Shown in pieces: positions 22,708-30,385 of a DNA stretch of 35,219 nucleotides. Position 1 is the stretch's first letter; each line of letters opens with the position of its first letter. Position numbers and translations under genes: made by a program. The stretch comes from JBGSWE01 sp049292975 (GTDB taxonomy: Bacteria; Patescibacteriota; Saccharimonadia; Saccharimonadales; JACDBH01). Below the pieces are notes generated by a model. It was given only the letters and a program-made list of their open reading frames with translations, searched no databases and had not been told where the DNA came from. The DNA lies in contig JBATRZ010000041.1 of assembly GCA_049292975.1 (NCBI GenBank), positions 1 to 35,219 on the forward strand, read 5' to 3'.

Positions 22708-23220
22708 TCAGGTGCGAAGCAGCCAGAGGTATAGCATAGACCACGCACTGACAATAGCGGCAATGAGATATTGCACGGCTAAGAATGGTTCAAGGACATA
22801 GCACAGTACCGCAGCAAACAGGTTTAGTACAGCGGCAAAGTAATACCAGCCGCCGGGGCCATCGACCAGGCCGTTCCAGGCGTAGCCGGCAGCCATAATA
22901 ATAAGCCAGAAGACGCCCAGGTATGGGATGATACCTGCAAATATATCAGTCCTGAAGGCGAGTCCGGATATAATCATGCCGGTAGTGATGGGCACTGTCC
23001 ATGAAATAAGTATATGTTGCATCTGGCGCACGCGCAGCGGCATGACGCGCAGCATATAACCCAGGCCGGTAAGCGAGATGACCGCCCAGACCGGGTTGAT
23101 TTCTTTGCGCTGGAAATAATGCGTGGCAACAAAGCCGGCCGTGACCAGCACTGCCCACAGTAGATACACGCGCGAACGTGTGTCGTTGAGCAGGAACCGT
23201 AATGACAGCCTTCCGTTCAT
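22708..23220 (-). CDS. Five-helix membrane protein, unknown
   Basis: 170 aa with about five or six membrane segments and short loops. Trp/Tyr-rich segment AGYAWNGLVDGPGGWYYFAA. Start overlaps the stop of the reductase gene by 4 nt (ATGA), so it is translationally coupled and likely a partner of it. No family recognised; no clear pair of heme histidines. Confidence 0.65.
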   Translation of the reverse strand: MNGRLSLRFLLNDTRSRVYLLWAVLVTAGFVATHYFQRKEINPVWAVISLTGLGYMLRVMPLRVRQMQHILISWTVPITTGMIISGLAFRTDIFAGIIPYLGVFWLIIMAAGYAWNGLVDGPGGWYYFAAVLNLFAAVLCYVLEPFLAVQYLIAAIVSAWSMLYLWLLRT

Positions 23221-23915
23221 ACGCTGCTATAACCCGGAAAATAATCACTTACTATACGCCGCGCCGGCACGCCCAACGCGCGCAAGCCCGCCCGCAATGC
23301 CTTGACCATAGGGGCCGGACCAGACAGATATATAAGGGCGTCGTCACGGCAGTACTCCATAATCTTGGCAGCATCAAGCGTACCGGTCAGGCCGTTCCAG
23401 CTTGTATTTTTCTCGCGTACGATGGGCACGAAACGCACGTAACCAATCCTGAACACATCCAAGAAGGCAAGCTCCTTGGGATGGTTGGCCGCATACAGCA
23501 GGGTAATGTCGCGCCGTTTATTTTCCAGCTGCAGCGTCCTTATCATGCTCCTGAACGGCGTCACGCCTATGCCGCCGCCTACGAACAGCAGCGGGCGTTT
23601 AGTGTCTTTTGGCAGGACGAAGTCACCCATGGGATAGGCCAGATGCAGCTCCGCGCCAGGTTGCAAACCGTCCAAGCACGCTTTAAAGCTACTGCCTTTT
23701 TTGGGGGCAAACTTTGTTGTAACCGCCAGCAGCTCCTCGGCTGGCGACGAGCTTAGTGAGAACCAACGCTTCTGGCCCCGTCCGTCGTGCGGCCGGTGGG
23801 GCAGGAACAACTCGGTAAACTGGCCCGCCCGGTAGCCCGGCTTTTGCTCCGGCCTGAACCAATAGGTTCTGATGCCCGCAGCTACATCCTCGGTACTCTC
23901 CAGGATTACCCGCAT
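23217..23915 (-). CDS. FAD/NAD(P)-binding oxidoreductase (ferredoxin reductase type)
   Basis: 232 aa. FAD domain with RWFSLSS (the RxYS-type flavin motif) near residue 50, then NAD(P) domain with GGGIGVTPFRSM near residue 113 and C-terminal YLSGPAPMV. No 2Fe-2S cysteine cluster, so it is a stand-alone flavin reductase module. It starts 2 nt after the cupredoxin stop (TGATATG) and overlaps the next gene. Together the three genes suggest NAD(P)H-driven electron flow to, or through, a membrane partner and an outer blue-copper protein. Confidence 0.85.
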   Translation of the reverse strand: MRVILESTEDVAAGIRTYWFRPEQKPGYRAGQFTELFLPHRPHDGRGQKRWFSLSSSPAEELLAVTTKFAPKKGSSFKACLDGLQPGAELHLAYPMGDFVLPKDTKRPLLFVGGGIGVTPFRSMIRTLQLENKRRDITLLYAANHPKELAFLDVFRIGYVRFVPIVREKNTSWNGLTGTLDAAKIMEYCRDDALIYLSGPAPMVKALRAGLRALGVPARRIVSDYFPGYSSV

Positions 23916-23916
23916 A

Positions 23917-24384
23917 TCATTCGGTTACTTCTACCGTGCCCTTCATATACGGGTGAGGCGAACAATGGTAAGTGTAGGTACCCGGCGTATCAAAGGTTAC
24001 GCTATAGCTGCTGCCTTCGCTTAGCAAGCCGCTTGCCTTAAACTCAGCCGTTTCGGTATCAGGCGTCACATCATGACGCACGCCGTCTTTGTTGGTCCAG
24101 GTGACTTTTGTGCCCTGTCTAACCGTTATCTTGCCGGGACTAAATGTGAAACTCTTAATACTTACCGTCACACCGGCCGCCAGGGAACCTTCTTGCTGGC
24201 TTGCCTGGTTTTCTGTTGATGCGGCCGGCGCATCTGCTGTTTCATCGGTTGCATGAGCAGAATCAGCCGCCTCGTTAGAGGCAGCCGGTTGGTCTTTGCT
24301 GTCACCGTTGTTCGCGAAAACTACATAACCGATAAGCCCCAGTGCAATTACCGCAATAATGATTGCTAACACGGATTTTTTCAT
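23917..24384 (-). CDS. Cupredoxin, amicyanin/plastocyanin-like, membrane anchored
   Basis: 155 aa. N-terminal membrane anchor (about 4-24), Ala/Glu/Asp/Thr-rich linker (25-70), then a cupredoxin domain. Type 1 copper ligands: His in GVRHDV, and Cys, His and Met in YHCSPHPYM. The C-x2-H-x2-M spacing is that of amicyanin. ATG at 24384 is preceded by GGGG and, farther up, TGGTATAGT (extended -10); an in-frame upstream extension to 24426 would cover that promoter and is rejected. First gene of the three-gene redox operon. Confidence 0.92.
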   Translation of the reverse strand: MKKSVLAIIIAVIALGLIGYVVFANNGDSKDQPAASNEAADSAHATDETADAPAASTENQASQQEGSLAAGVTVSIKSFTFSPGKITVRQGTKVTWTNKDGVRHDVTPDTETAEFKASGLLSEGSSYSVTFDTPGTYTYHCSPHPYMKGTVEVTE

Positions 24385-24441
24385 CCCCAAACCCCGCTTA
24401 CCTTGTACTTTAACTATACCACCCAAAAGGCAAACGGCAGC

Positions 24442-24891
24442 TTACGAACGGAAGATAAAGTCCATCCAAGCATTAAAGTTACGCTCGTACCACGGGCCTT
24501 CATCTATTACGCTGCCGGCCTCCCCGGGCTTGGCTTCTTCCGCGGGCAGTTCAATGGAATGCTCCATGGCCACGCTTTCGGGTACAATCAGCAGCTTTTC
24601 GCCTAGGCTGCCTTTATTAAATTGTTTACGGGCAGCTAGCTCCAGGTATTGGTCGGTGCCAAGAAACTGGTTGCGCAGGGCGATGTTGGAATTCTCCAAG
24701 CGGCGCACATCGTTCTCTTGCTGCATGGCCGATATCTGCTTTTGCAAATTATAATTGGACTGCACCACCTTTATACCGCTCCACGTCACCAGCAGGGCAA
24801 TAACGCCAAACACCATCAGGCCGATGTTACGCACATCGCTGAGCGTCTCGATGATGGAAGTTTTTGGTAAGTTTTTTATTTTTTCTAACAT
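24442..24891 (-). CDS. DivIC/FtsB-like septum formation initiator
   Basis: 149 aa. One membrane segment (about 22-42) followed by a coiled coil (about 45-75: NYNLQKQISAMQQENDVRRL) and the family's LGTDQYLELAARKQFN stretch, then a divergent acidic tail ending WMDFIFRS. Division-site scaffold linking FtsL/FtsQ-like partners. Start at 24891: an ATG 12 nt earlier lies inside the TATAAT box (24902-24907, extended with TGG), so it cannot be used from that promoter. Confidence 0.85.
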   Translation of the reverse strand: MLEKIKNLPKTSIIETLSDVRNIGLMVFGVIALLVTWSGIKVVQSNYNLQKQISAMQQENDVRRLENSNIALRNQFLGTDQYLELAARKQFNKGSLGEKLLIVPESVAMEHSIELPAEEAKPGEAGSVIDEGPWYERNFNAWMDFIFRS

Positions 24892-24918
24892 TTCAGGTTT
24901 CATTATACCAAATGCTTA

Positions 24919-24994
24919 TGGTGGGGGTACTTGGACTTGAACCAAGGACCAAAGGATTATGAGTCCTCTGCTCTAACCACTGAGCTATACCCCC
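24919..24994 (-). tRNA. tRNA-Ile2 (CAT, lysidine substrate)
   Basis: 76 nt, CCA encoded. Acceptor GGGGGTA/TACCCCC, D-arm GCTC-AGTGGTTA-GAGC, loop CTCATAA, T-arm CTTGG-TTCAAGT-CCAAG. The body (GTGGTTAGAGCAG, GACTCATAATC, TTGGTC) matches bacterial tRNA-Ile(CAT) rather than tRNA-Met. The partner enzyme TilS is encoded at 6308-7225. Confidence 0.88.
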
Positions 24995-25118
24995 TCGTCG
25001 CAATGTAATTCTGCGGTTTCTATGCTGCCGGCAAAACAAGTTTGTCCGGCACCATCAGAAACCTCAGAAAGCTTGCTCCTCTCAAATCCGAGAATCCTCT
25101 CTCGGATTTAGAAACAAT
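24995..25118 (-). other. Hairpin leader of tRNA-Ile2
   Basis: Two hairpins: AAATCCGAGA/TCTCGGATTT (25084-25109; AGGAT in the loop and AGAGGAG after it on the minus strand) and GCCGG/CCGGC (25027-25050) inside an outer GGTTTCT/AGAAACC (25015-25063). The loop CAAAACAAGTTTGT is nearly the same as in the fMet leader, although both enclosing stems differ. Confidence 0.65.
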
Positions 25119-25124
25119 TCGCTT

Positions 25125-25153
25125 ATTTTAACAGAGAGGGAAGCGTTTGTCAG
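25125..25153 (-). promoter_or_regulatory. tRNA-Ile2 promoter overlapping the dus stop codon
   Basis: CTGACA (25153-25148), 17-nt spacer, TAAAAT (25130-25125). The dus TGA stop lies inside the -35 hexamer. Confidence 0.65.
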
Positions 25154-26154
25154 CCCTTGACGCAAGCAAGCAGCTCGGCAGGGGACTGGGCGCGCATACA
25201 CTTCTCCCGCAGCTCCTTGGCGCCGTCAAAACCAGATATATAAATCTTGCTGAACTTGTTCAGCGTATGGATGGGCCGTTCGTTGTCCTGCCATGTGTCC
25301 GCAAACAGTTGCACATGACGCTTCAGCATTTCTTTGCGCTGCTCCTCCCCTACCCCGCCCCATGGTGAACGTTTTGCGAACACGAACGGATCATGAAACA
25401 CCCCGCGGCCAACCATGATACCGTCCAGACCGTACTTGTTAGCAAGCTCTTCGCCCTCAGCCCGGGTCATTACATCGCCATTACCCACCAGCAACGTTGC
25501 AGGCGCTAGCCTATCCCGTAACTTGACGATTTCGGCGGCGTAATCCCAGCGGGTCGGGACTTTGCTCATTTCTTTGCGGGTACGCCAGTGCACCGTCAGC
25601 ATGTACAGGTCAAACCCCAGCAGGAACTCGTGCCAGCCAAGATCTATATCCGAGAATCCAAGACGCGTCTTGACGCTTACCGGCAAGTTGCCGGCACCCC
25701 GTTTGGTCGCCTCAATGATTTCCCTCGCCAGCGGCCGGTTAGTAATAAGAGCACTGCAGGCACCGTTTTTTACTTCTGACTTGGCGGGGCAGCCCATGTT
25801 CAAGTCAATCCCCAAAAAGTTAGAGCAGCTGTGAGAGGACTGTCCTCTCACATGTTGGTTGTTCATTTCGCAGTTTTCGCGGGCAATCGTGCCGTCGGCA
25901 ATCTGGCGGGCAACGGCTTCGAAGTTTTCGGGCTTAAGCCCCCACAGCTGGGCAAACAGCGGGCCTTCTATGCCCGAGAACTTCAGTTTTTTTATAAGTT
26001 TCGGGCGGCCCGGACTCATCAGCCCGTCTACATTTACGAACTCAGTAAAGTACAGATCGGCCGGCGCATTACTGTGCACGACCTGGCGGAAGACGGTGTC
26101 GGTCACATCATCCATCGGGGCCAGGATAAAAAATGGCTTTGGAAGCTTAAGCAC
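25150..26154 (-). CDS. dus: tRNA-dihydrouridine synthase
   Basis: FMN enzyme that reduces uridines in the tRNA D-loop. 334 aa from a GTG at 26154, which overlaps the upstream gene by 8 nt; longer starts would overlap more. Motifs: FFILAPMDDVTDTVFR (FMN barrel start), GIDLNMGCPAKSEVKNGACSAL with catalytic Cys in KNGAC, VKTRLGF, VHWRTR, LVGNGDVMT and GIMVGRGVFHDPFVF. Between ARQIADG and GIDLNMGCP lie about 20 extra residues (RENCEMNNQHVRGQSSHSCS); a 23-nt palindrome encodes HVRGQSSH. Third gene of its operon. Confidence 0.94.
   Translation of the reverse strand: MLKLPKPFFILAPMDDVTDTVFRQVVHSNAPADLYFTEFVNVDGLMSPGRPKLIKKLKFSGIEGPLFAQLWGLKPENFEAVARQIADGTIARENCEMNNQHVRGQSSHSCSNFLGIDLNMGCPAKSEVKNGACSALITNRPLAREIIEATKRGAGNLPVSVKTRLGFSDIDLGWHEFLLGFDLYMLTVHWRTRKEMSKVPTRWDYAAEIVKLRDRLAPATLLVGNGDVMTRAEGEELANKYGLDGIMVGRGVFHDPFVFAKRSPWGGVGEEQRKEMLKRHVQLFADTWQDNERPIHTLNKFSKIYISGFDGAKELREKCMRAQSPAELLACVKG
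25830..25852. repeat. 23-nt perfect palindrome inside dus
   Basis: TGTGAGAGGAC, central T, GTCCTCTCACA. It keeps the dus frame. Length (11+1+11) and the GG at arm positions 8-9 match the two palindromes at 4001-4045. Confidence 0.85.
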
Positions 26155-26917
26155 CGCCTGCCCCGGGGGCGGGCGGCGAGGCAATTACCGTATACAGATC
26201 AAGGCCGTCCTGATGATCGGGGTGGCGGCGGGCCATGAATGCGTTCAGGCGGTCTTTATCGGCCTTGGTCATACGGTCATAACCCTTAGATATTGTGTGC
26301 AGCGCCTGCGCGTAGTGCATGACCTTTTTGCGCGAGTTCATGCCGGCAAGGCCGGTGAGCACCAGTGAGGCCTCGGGATTCGCGTCAAAATCAAACTTGG
26401 CACGGATGGTATCTGTCAGGCGGTGCATGGCTGCGTTGCGCAGAACACGTCTTTCGCGGCCCGCATCCAATAGATCGGTGACGTAATCGCCTACACGGTT
26501 CCGGGCCTGCAGGAGCGTATCGTCATCATAAGACGGTACGGGTACGAACTCCTGACCTATCGCAGCCCTAAATACAGACCGGCAAGTATCTACCGCACCG
26601 GTCGCTACCATTAGGCGGTCGGTGAACATCCCGGCCTTGGTTTTGCGTACGACATTACGGCCGATACGCAAGCGGCGCGCCACTTGTTCGTCGCCCAAGT
26701 CGCCGAGGCGGCGGCGCTCCAGGGCATTGTGCGGCAGCCAGCTCTGCGAAGCTTTATCTATAAACGGCATGTCATCAACAATAACCAAGTCTTCTTCGTT
26801 ATTGGTGAGCAGCGGCCCACTCGATTCATCACGCAGATAATTGTCCAGGATTACGAGTACCGGGCCCTCATAGCTGTTAAATCCTGTTGATTCATAGTCT
26901 GACGCACTGAATGCCAT
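26147..26917 (-). CDS. Conserved-looking soluble protein, unknown
   Basis: 256 aa, no signal or membrane segment. N-terminal part is acidic (VLVILDNYLRDESSGP, NNEEDLVIVDD), then a mostly helical Arg-rich region (RRLRIGRNVVRKTK, LLDAGRERRVLRNAAMHRL). No catalytic motif recognised. It starts 3 nt after the 113-aa gene's stop and its end overlaps dus, so all three are cotranscribed. A link to tRNA modification is possible only by context. Confidence 0.6.
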   Translation of the reverse strand: MAFSASDYESTGFNSYEGPVLVILDNYLRDESSGPLLTNNEEDLVIVDDMPFIDKASQSWLPHNALERRRLGDLGDEQVARRLRIGRNVVRKTKAGMFTDRLMVATGAVDTCRSVFRAAIGQEFVPVPSYDDDTLLQARNRVGDYVTDLLDAGRERRVLRNAAMHRLTDTIRAKFDFDANPEASLVLTGLAGMNSRKKVMHYAQALHTISKGYDRMTKADKDRLNAFMARRHPDHQDGLDLYTVIASPPAPGAGGA

Positions 26918-26920
26918 ATA

Positions 26921-27262
26921 TTATTCCCCGCGGGACTCCCCGGGATAATCGTAACCTTCGGGATCAGCGGGTTCTTCGGGGCCGTATTTGGCTTGCGGGG
27001 CCGTCCCGGGCTGTGGGTAACGGGCGCGCAGAGCGTCAAAGGCAGCACGAGCTTCGGGAGGTATGCCTCGCTTTAAAGTTACTACTTCCTCGGACGGCGA
27101 AGCGGCGAAACCGTCATGATCTTCCTCTAACTCGGCCCTGTTGCGGGCGGTGTTGTTGTAGGGGATGCGCAATTCCTGCTCAGGAATCTCATCACCCTCT
27201 TCATTCGTGTATGGTGGTTCGATGACGGTATGGTATCTAATTGCGCCTTCAAGATTTTTCAT
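26921..27262 (-). CDS. Small acidic protein, unknown
   Basis: 113 aa, soluble, rich in Glu, Pro and Arg (MKNLEGAIRYHTVIEPPY; EEPADPEGYDYPGESRGE at the end). First gene of the operon leading to dus. The promoter is very clear and only 6 nt from the ATG, so the transcript has no leader. Function unknown. Confidence 0.6.
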   Translation of the reverse strand: MKNLEGAIRYHTVIEPPYTNEEGDEIPEQELRIPYNNTARNRAELEEDHDGFAASPSEEVVTLKRGIPPEARAAFDALRARYPQPGTAPQAKYGPEEPADPEGYDYPGESRGE

Positions 27263-27268
27263 ACTTAC

Positions 27269-27297
27269 ATTATATCACACTTATGCTATTTTGTCTA
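27269..27297 (-). promoter_or_regulatory. Model leaderless promoter of the dus operon
   Basis: TAGACA (27297-27292), 17-nt spacer, TATAAT (27274-27269), then 6 nt to the ATG. Transcription would begin at or within 1-2 nt of the A of ATG. Confidence 0.85.
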
Positions 27298-27415
27298 TAT
27301 TTTAGGAGTGATTTGATCGTATGCTGCGAATACACGGCCTTTTCGCCTGAATAGCTGCATGAATGCCCTGCCGCCGCCGGCCTCGCCTTAGAGTCACTGG
27401 CAGCTTAACTTTAGC

Positions 27416-28537
27416 CTACTCCCAGCGGAAGACTTTGAATGCAATCAGATAGATTACCAGCGTCCAGGCAGCCATGACAGCCAGCTGCGGGCCCAGGTCT
27501 ATGAGGCTGGCATTCTCGGTGATAATAAGGCGGATTGAATCAATTACCGGCGTTAGCGGGATGAACTTGGTGACACTTTGTAACAAATCAGGCATTAGGA
27601 AAGTCGGGAAGAAGACGCCCGAGAGGAACATCATCGGCAAGGTGACGAGCTGCGCTAGTGGCGCAGCCTGGTTCTCGTTCTTGGCCCAACCGCCCAAGGC
27701 CAGGCCGATGCCGAACAGCATGGTGACGCCCAGCAAGATGATGAACAGCAAGTTGAGGTAGTTGCCGCGCATCTGCAGGCCAAACCAAGGGCTAAGCGCT
27801 ACTGCGAACATCAAGCCTACAGCCAGGATACCAACAATACCATTGCTTATGACGTTGCCTGTGAAGTATTGCCAGACCTTTAGGGTCGTCGTGTGGTAGC
27901 GGCGCAGGACACCCCTTTGCTTAAGACGCGGGAACACCGTGGTCGGGCCGAAAATGCCCAAGGATAGCAGCGTAAAGCCCAGGATACCCGAAAAGGTGTA
28001 GTCGAACTGGGTCAAGCCTTTGGTAGCAGTAGATTCAGCCTTGACGGTGAACGGTGTGACCGTAGGTACCAGGCTGGCATTTATCTCTTTGAAGACGCCG
28101 TCCATGATAGATGCCAGGGTCTGGCCGCCGGATTCGTTGGACTGGTCGTAGAGGATGCGGGCTTCGCCGCTTGGGAAATTCTGCCCCTGCTGCACACCGC
28201 CGAAGCCTTTGGGCAGGATGATGGTGGCATCTAGCTGGCCTCGGTTCATCTTTTCCTTGGCGGCATCGAGAGTGGCAACTTCCTTGTCTACCTCAAAGAC
28301 CTTGTTCTCGCGGATCTGTTTGCCGAATTCCTGCGAAAACTGCGAGTCTGACTCGTTGAGCAACGCAATACGAAACGAGACGTTGTTGTCGCCGCGGAAG
28401 ATAGAACCGAAAATAATCAGGAAGATAAGCGGGAAGAAAAAGACGAAGAAGATAGCGACCTTGTCGCGGAAGAGGCGCTTCACGTCGATACGGACAAATG
28501 TAGTGATGGGTAAAACCGAACGTTTAAAATTAGACAT
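27416..28537 (-). CDS. ABC-2 type exporter permease
   Basis: 373 aa. One N-terminal membrane helix (FFVFFFPLIFLIIFGSIF), an outer domain of about 170 residues, then five C-terminal helices, the layout of the DrrB/ABC-2 family. Start chosen at the ATG at 28537 because GGAGG lies 6 nt upstream; an open extension to 28612 exists. It follows its ATPase with a 165-nt gap that contains two hairpins, so expression of the two may be uneven. Substrate unknown (drug, lipid or peptide). Confidence 0.9.
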   Translation of the reverse strand: MSNFKRSVLPITTFVRIDVKRLFRDKVAIFFVFFFPLIFLIIFGSIFRGDNNVSFRIALLNESDSQFSQEFGKQIRENKVFEVDKEVATLDAAKEKMNRGQLDATIILPKGFGGVQQGQNFPSGEARILYDQSNESGGQTLASIMDGVFKEINASLVPTVTPFTVKAESTATKGLTQFDYTFSGILGFTLLSLGIFGPTTVFPRLKQRGVLRRYHTTTLKVWQYFTGNVISNGIVGILAVGLMFAVALSPWFGLQMRGNYLNLLFIILLGVTMLFGIGLALGGWAKNENQAAPLAQLVTLPMMFLSGVFFPTFLMPDLLQSVTKFIPLTPVIDSIRLIITENASLIDLGPQLAVMAAWTLVIYLIAFKVFRWE

Positions 28538-28588
28538 TGCGACCTCCATATTTGAGTGCAGTTTGGATCTTGTTTTGAGAAACGGGGC

Positions 28589-28649
28589 CCCCGTGCCGAG
28601 AGGATCCGGCATGGGGTGAAGTTGCGGAAGGAGCCGTATTTAAATACGG
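28589..28649. other. Two hairpins between ABC ATPase and permease
   Basis: CCCCGTGCCG (28589-28598) pairs with CGGCATGGGG (28607-28616), and CCGTATTTAAATACGG (28634-28649) is a perfect even palindrome. Neither has a U-tract. They may mark RNA processing or partial attenuation inside the operon. Confidence 0.65.
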
Positions 28650-28702
28650 TAACTGAGTACCGGAGTAAGAAAATTCGAAATGCGCCAAATATGCAGGTTG
28701 CA

Positions 28703-29461
28703 TCAGTCCCGTAACGCCTTTCCGGTCAGGTCGATGAAGACGTCCTCCAGGTTGGCCTGTTCGACATGCTGCTGCTTCTTAAAGCCTCTTTTAAGCAATT
28801 GTTTGACGAGGTTCTTGGGCGTATCAAGGGCGATGATTTTGCCCTCATCCATGACGGCCACGCGGTCGCACAGCAGCTCGGCCTCGTCCATGTAGTGGGT
28901 GGTCATGATAACGGTGACACCGCGGCCGCGGACATCGCGTATCAGATCCCACAGGTTGCGGCGGGCTTGCGGGTCAAGGCCGGTGGTGGGTTCGTCCAGG
29001 AAGAAGACCTTCGGGCCGTGCACAAGAGCGGCGGCGATACTGAAACGCTGGCGCTGGCCACCGGACAGTTGCTCCGGATAGGCATTTGCCCGGTCCTCCA
29101 GACCGACACTGCGCAGGAAGCCTCTTGGGTCTACCTTCTCACCGTAGGCAGCCGAGAAAAATTCGATAAGCTCGGACAACTTGGTCTTTTCTTCGAAGCT
29201 GGGGGATTGGGGCTGGACGCCGATAAGAGCCTTGATCTTTTCTGGATTACTAGCGGTATCGATGCCGGCCAGGGTGGCAAAGCCGCCGTCTATAGGGCGC
29301 AGAGTTTCCAGCATCTCGAGCGTGGTTGTCTTGCCTGCGCCGTTGGGGCCTAAGATTCCAAAGATCTCGCCCTCTTTAACGTCAAAGCTGATACTTTTAA
29401 CAACTTCCCGCTTGCCGTACCTCTTAGTTAAATTCTTAACCTTAACAATTGTTTTAGCCAT
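28703..29461 (-). CDS. ABC-2 type exporter ATPase
   Basis: 252 aa. Walker A GPNGAGKT, Q-loop QPQS, signature LSGGQRQR, Walker B FFLDEPTTGLDP, and H-loop in TTHYMDEAE; DrrA-like C-terminal region (FKKQQHVEQANLEDVFIDLTG). TATACT (29470-29475) lies 8 nt before the ATG, so the operon is probably leaderless. Partner permease follows. Confidence 0.95.
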   Translation of the reverse strand: MAKTIVKVKNLTKRYGKREVVKSISFDVKEGEIFGILGPNGAGKTTTLEMLETLRPIDGGFATLAGIDTASNPEKIKALIGVQPQSPSFEEKTKLSELIEFFSAAYGEKVDPRGFLRSVGLEDRANAYPEQLSGGQRQRFSIAAALVHGPKVFFLDEPTTGLDPQARRNLWDLIRDVRGRGVTVIMTTHYMDEAELLCDRVAVMDEGKIIALDTPKNLVKQLLKRGFKKQQHVEQANLEDVFIDLTGKALRD

Positions 29462-29558
29462 ATGTGCTTAGTATATCTGTTTTCTGGGATTAGGAACATG
29501 CCGGACGGGACTTTTTGCAGATACATAGCCAGGGCGCCGCCTAATGTCGCGGCCCATT

Positions 29559-29585
29559 AAAAAAGCCCCGTTTCCGGGGCTTTTT
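29559..29585. terminator. Bidirectional terminator
   Basis: AAAAAGCCCCG, loop TTTC, CGGGGCTTTTT. It lies directly after the stop of the 182-aa gene (minus). Confidence 0.9.
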
Positions 29586-29586
29586 G

Positions 29587-30135
29587 CTAAGACTGTGTAG
29601 TTTTACACTTCTGTCCGTCTGGATTCTGGCGCACGAACTCGGCGATAGCCTTGGTTACCTGGCCGTCTTCCTTAAGATTCTCCCAGAAGGTGACTTGCGA
29701 ACGGTTGATGACCATGCTGTCCTCTGGGCCGTGCAGCTCACAACCAAGCTTAGCAAGGCTGATATCCTGCTGGGCATTCTCGCCGGCGTTGGCATCTGGC
29801 TGGACCTGCTCATTCACGCGCAGGTAGTAGATGTTGTCGAGGGTCAGGAACTTGTCGTTCAATTCGCGGATCTTGCCAAAGTACACCTGGCCGCCGTTTA
29901 AGAAGACTGCCTGGAATTTGTCTTTGTTAAGATACTCGTCCTCACTCTTGCTAGCACTTGTTGCGACATAAACTGCAAGTGCTGCTACCAACAGACCGAC
30001 CGAAACCAGTAAGAATGCTGATACGACGCGCAGAGCTTTGCCGCGCTGTTTTTTGCCGCCAGTATGGGCGGGACGCTGCACTGGTGCAGCGGCTGGTGCG
30101 GCCGGTTGCTGGCCGCTACGGTTCATGAATTCCAT
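29587..30135 (-). CDS. Membrane-anchored protein with YFGK/ELHGPED region, lineage-restricted unknown
   Basis: 182 aa. Pro/Ala/Gln-rich cytoplasmic start, basic stretch KKQRGKALRV, one membrane helix (about 38-60), then an outer domain with FLNGGQVYFGKIRELNDKF, DNIYYLRV and ELHGPEDSMVINR-QVTFWENL. I have the impression that similar sequences occur as hypothetical proteins in Saccharibacteria and other CPR. GGAAAGGG precedes the ATG; a second ATG lies three codons in. Function unknown. Confidence 0.7.
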   Translation of the reverse strand: MEFMNRSGQQPAAPAAAPVQRPAHTGGKKQRGKALRVVSAFLLVSVGLLVAALAVYVATSASKSEDEYLNKDKFQAVFLNGGQVYFGKIRELNDKFLTLDNIYYLRVNEQVQPDANAGENAQQDISLAKLGCELHGPEDSMVINRSQVTFWENLKEDGQVTKAIAEFVRQNPDGQKCKTTQS

Positions 30136-30313
30136 GTGACCCTTTCCACCTTTATATTTCTTTAAAGACTACAACGAATAATATAACCTAAACCATGGTC
30201 TTTTGGCAATATGCTCATGCTATTAAGTTATCTACCCCTAGCAATTGCAAATAAAGCAACACCTTCTACCCCTGTAATTTGGATTTTCTTGGGGTAAACA
30301 GATACGAAACCTA

Positions 30314-30343
30314 TTGACAAACAATTTAGCCCCAGCGTACGAT
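30314..30343 (+). promoter_or_regulatory. Promoter of the 65-aa gene
   Basis: TTGACA (30314-30319), 18-nt spacer, TACGAT (30338-30343); leader about 37 nt. Confidence 0.6.
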
Positions 30344-30385
30344 GGGGCTACCATCAGTAATGCTAAGAGAGGGAGTCATATACAA

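Noticed and set aside
24892..24903. Upstream ATG as the divIC start
   Set aside because: It lies inside the TATAAT box, so it is not in the transcript made from that promoter.
17921..25118. CsrA binding sites (loop AGGAT)
   Set aside because: The loop fits the GGA-in-loop pattern, but no csrA gene is in the window, and AGGAT/AGGAG may be shared for other reasons.
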